Shown here one piece after another: positions 60,339 through 64,000 of a DNA stretch of 64,000 nucleotides. Where the stretch lies: the NCBI GenBank assembly GCA_035048815.1, contig JAUCBN010000038.1, forward strand, positions 14,260,501-14,324,500. Direction: 5' to 3'. A model generated the notes under the pieces. That model saw nothing but the letters and a program-made list of their open reading frames with translations, did no database searches and was not told the DNA's origin. Both the position numbers and the translations under genes were made by a program. Every line of letters starts with the position of its first letter. Positions within the stretch are counted from its first letter, which is position 1. The DNA comes from Abelmoschus esculentus (lineage: Eukaryota > Streptophyta > Magnoliopsida > Malvales > Malvaceae).

Positions 60339-62200
60339 TTTCTTTATTATCTCATTTTGTGATTCCTCTATCAATCCCTCACTCGAAACAAAGGCAACCG
60401 ACAATAAATGATCAAACAAAGGAGAAATAATAAGGTGTTCAACAAATCTTTGCAACAAAGGGTAGAGGAAGGAGAGAATTGTTACCTTTACCCCTTTGTT
60501 TGGTCCCCAAACCAATAGGGACAAAAGAAACTTTTCAATTAATGAGTGGTAGCTTTTAACATTTTTTTGGGCAGTTGTATTTCCCATTTTAGTAAAATTG
60601 GAACCTGCCAGCAGATTTAACCAAAACCGTAGATACTCTGTTTGGCAAAGAGTGTGTTGCACCCTTGCTTTTTCCCGAGACTTTTAGCCGATTTCTTAAA
60701 CCAAGAAAAGAAGATTGGCGTCAGCGTTTTGAGTAATGAATTATAGCAGATTCTTTTTGCTGGCTAGACAGATTTTGACCAAGGGCAGGAAGTTCAATTT
60801 TTTATCAGGCCACCACCCATGCACGTAATCATCTTCAAACTTGGTTCATCGGAAAAATTAGCCCTACCAACAAGAAACAATTTTTCCGTTGTTGCCCATG
60901 AATTATTAGCACCAAGATAATAATTATCGAGCGACTTACTAATCAAAAATAATAGAACAAGGCATCAGGAAATATCATAAAATTAATTGGAACAATCATT
61001 AACCCAAAGTAAGAAAGGTGATCGGGGCCACCATCATAATTTTCCGAGAACACCATTATGATCCTTTCAACCAACCATCGATATTTAGGGTGATGACCTA
61101 TCTATATGAACATCATATTAATTTTTCCACCTCGAAAACGCGAGAAAAATAAACAAGAGCATCGAGAATCCATCCCACACAATTTTTTAGTGGTCGTTGT
61201 CACTCCGCCGGACATGCCCCCACTATAATCGGAGTAAAGGGCGACACCACTGACACTCGCTAACCTCCTCTCAGGCCTCATGGGTGCTGAAGACTAAAAC
61301 CTCCGATCGAGCATCAGGGGGTCGCAAATCACTACCCCCTAAAGAGCTAAAAGTAATTTACCAATAGACATTGATACTCTGTTTGCCAGCAGATTTAACC
61401 AAAACCGTAAAAAAAACATTGTTTTTTTAATTGAAAGACCCAATAAACATTGTTTTTTTTTGAAAGACCCAATAGACATTGATATGTCTAAAATGGGGAC
61501 ATTTTTGTTTTGCACCGCCATGGTTTTTGAACGTTGGCCTAAACAAAGGCCCCTTATGTGTGATACAAGCTAGCCCCTCGTCGAAAAGAAAGTAATGCAA
61601 AGTTGCATAGACCAAGACCTTTCGCCATTTCGAATAACCAACACATCGGGCTAACTAGACCTATAGCCAGATCTCTCATCCATGAACTCAGCCCTGAGGG
61701 GCACCCACCCGACAAGAATAAAACCACCATTAGCCCTCTTTCCGATCTTTTCCCGACCAGTCAAGTCCCTCCCTTGAGCATAATACTTCGAAAAAGATGA
61801 AACAAGAGAAACTTACTTACACCGGAGATAACCTCCAAGACCATGTACTATAACCAATGCTTACAGTGGAAGTGACCGAGGATGCACCAACCACCACAAG
61901 GTGACCACTGTTCTAGACCCCCTAAAGAGTAAACAAAACACCCTGGAAATGCTACTAGTAAACATTGTCGTGCTTGAACCAGAGATATTTTTTCTAGAGA
62001 TATGGGAGAGGAATTTCTCTTATAGACATTATTTTTTATTGAAAGATTCTCTTATAGACATTAACTGAAATGGGGACATTTTCGCTCAGTATGGTGCACT
62101 ACACCACACTAGATCGATTATACGAGGTACAAGTGCACTTGTTTATACGAGAGTATGCCCCGTGGATACATCAGCATTCCAATTTACTATGCACACAAGG
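60339..62200. other. probable LINE 5' region or flanking repeat debris
   Basis: No gene. A 25-base stretch starting gccagcagatttaaccaaaa occurs exactly at 60608-60632 and 61385-61409, beside gatactctgttt in both. 61418-61474 holds two units of about 29 bases (aacattgttttttt...gaaagacccaata). 'atggggacatttt' recurs at about 61493 and 62071. These suggest internal duplications within the 5' part of the LINE or an adjacent element. Confidence 0.4.
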
Positions 62201-64000
62201 ATAATGTCATGTAGTTACATCGAGCTTTTTTTTTCACCTGTGATATATTGAATCACCAGAGAGTTTACCAAACCATTGAACGGTATTGATCGACATCTAT
62301 TGAGCCATTGACTTTTTAGGGGGACTCTACCCAAGGATTTCTCAATGTTCTAGATCTATTGACGTAGTCCGTTTCACCAAATTTTAACTCGGTAAGTTTT
62401 TATGCATTTGATCTTGTAAGTTGAATAAAGAATGCACATATTAATACATGTTCATATTTTTTCATATAAGGATTGTTCGGGGTAAGATAGGGGATCAAGT
62501 AGAATATTCAGAAAGTTAAGATGAGGATTTTGATGATATTGGTTTAAGGTTTGTACACCTCAAACTCCTATAGTTTCATGCGAATCATAAATATGATTGT
62601 CTTACATATTAGTATCTACAAATTAGATGGATCTTAAGTACACATGTGGTAGTGATTGATGGTATGAGTTTGATATCTTTGTGATGGTTGATAATGCTGC
62701 ACATATAAAATGACTCGTATAGATTGGAGTATTGTATGTTGAGATGTGAACATTCGTATATCTATGTGATATATGTTTTAATTGTGTTATTATATTGTTT
62801 GAATGCTAGATGTTCAAATATGAATGTTTACAACGGGAAATTAACATAAGAAAAAATAATGGTAATACATATATTCAAATAATGGATCATAAAAACAATA
62901 AATAGTATTAATGAATTAAACATGTTAGTAACCAAATCTAATAACTTTCACAAGTTTTAGAGAACAAATCAAGTGTAGTAAATAATAATTCAAGAAATTA
63001 GTACAAATTCGGAAATAGGTCATTTATACAAGCTTTAGTCGCATCGCTATGTGTTTAGAGGGTTTGCATCAATATTCATATCCGTATTAGTGGAAATCAA
63101 AGATCTATAGTAAACGAAATCAATATCTGATCTTGTGTGAAGATCAGAATCAAAAGTACTATATCATTAACTTGTTCTAGTACAAATATTCATTTATCAG
63201 TATAATAATGATATAGATAATAAAAAACATTAATGAATCTAATTGTAATTTAATTAATAGGATAATGCTATTTAACGAGAAATTGATAAGATCGAATAAA
63301 GTCTACTCTCTTAAAATATGAATAACTTGGTACATCTTGGGTGGTCAATTAATTTAATAATCGTATGGATACATAAGTAGATGATTCATATTGATTAAAG
63401 ATTAATAAAGATTAATGGAATAAATTAATAATAATAATGAATACACATATATGTTATTAAGAAATCGATAAACATTATGATAATGAGCTTTGTGAAATCC
63501 TTATGATGGTATGCTAAAGAAGTATTGATCATGTACAATATTGCATGGTTATATATATATATATGTTATACGGATAAAATATAAATAAAAATGAGAATGG
63601 AATAGGATAAAGTCTGAAGATTCTATATGATGTCTAGACCATTGATATGAAAGTCTTGTGTAGTAGTAATTCTTGCTTAGTGAATATTATATGTACTTAG
63701 TGAAAGGATTAGGATATCCAATGTGTGATCCGATACTATGTGATTTTATTATCACATGTATAGGGTGTTAGATTCAAGGTTTAGTGATAATTGATTCACA
63801 CCAAGTTATTAGAAGATTAGACCGGAGGCTTAGTGATGATTGGGTCTTCCTCGAGAAGTAGGTCTTAATGCTATATGATTCTCGGGCTATGTACTTATGT
63901 GATGATATGTGATTTGTTGATATAATGATTTCTATATGAATATTGACTTGTTAAACACGTTTAGGCAATTTTTGGTAGTGTTACGTGTTTATATAACGAC
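62201..64000. other. gene-free stretch at right edge
   Basis: I see no gene, no clear terminal repeats and no RNA gene. Phrases like 'ggaggcttagtgatgattgg' and 'tcaaggtttagtgataattg' recur around 63770-63840 and suggest retroelement debris that continues beyond the window. Confidence 0.4.

Noticed and set aside
60608..61409. 25-bp exact repeat pair as a target-site duplication of an inserted element
   Set aside because: The repeats are too long for a target duplication and are followed by shared flanking words (gatactctgttt), so they are more likely internal duplications of LINE-related sequence.
1..64000. CRISPR arrays, bacterial-type operons, rRNA genes and complete tRNA genes
   Set aside because: None seen; the microsatellites and tandem repeats have no spacer-repeat structure, and the only tRNA-like boxes are in the degenerate SINE copies.

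Overview
The window looks like nuclear DNA of a dicot plant: very AT-rich, with few genes, GT-AG introns, plant-only protein families (a NAC transcription factor, a P-class PPR protein, a plant-type A1 aspartic protease) and dense layers of plant transposable elements. The repeat types feel like Malvaceae/cotton, but that is an impression from memory and not a proof.

Genes. I support three intact protein genes and one broken one. (1) 8234-9562 (+) is an intronless, secreted aspartic protease of 442 aa with both catalytic motifs. (2) 17120-18688 (-) is a P-class PPR gene that reads as one protein only if five single-base deletions are bridged. (3) 23755-24258 (+) is a small plant-specific protein of unknown function. 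(4) 45588-48627 (+) is a six-exon NAC transcription factor of 635 aa with a hydrophobic C-terminal tail, so it is probably membrane-tethered. A possible two-exon micro-gene lies at the left edge (32-255, -). These genes do not form a pathway; they are separate loci in a repeat-filled region.

Repeats, left to right. 256-8165: AT-rich DNA with short direct repeats, a fragment of a MULE end and a tRNA-derived SINE. 9900-17100: hAT-type MITEs (10179-10694, 12386-12809), a (TATAA)10 microsatellite and a long-TIR MULE (14800-15860, 9-bp target duplication). 18857-23560: an ACCCGA-rich repeat holding a nested hAT MITE, a TCGAG-rich element and a MITE just upstream of gene 3. 24375-25107: another long-TIR element with a 10-bp duplication. 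26348-29910 and 31213-33117: two solo LTRs of related families, each with a perfect 5-bp duplication. 33518-44800: a Harbinger MITE, hAT MITEs (one nested inside another), palindromic MITEs, a MULE that has captured a kinase exon fragment, a second SINE and a 1.67-kb palindrome. 49007-53600: another TCGAG-rich copy and a 780-bp-spaced direct repeat. 53624-60338: a decayed L1-type LINE (-) whose endonuclease region is split by a third solo LTR (57333-59057). The last 3.7 kb hold no recognisable gene.

The region is mainly a record of nested insertion and decay. Most element boundaries here rest on target-site duplications read directly from the sequence. I saw no gene cluster or system that looks like a new biochemical pathway. 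The points most worth a second look are the one-directional frameshifts of the PPR gene, the kinase fragment in the loop of a palindromic MULE, the hydrophobic tail of the NAC protein, and one MITE family sitting upstream of two of the genes.
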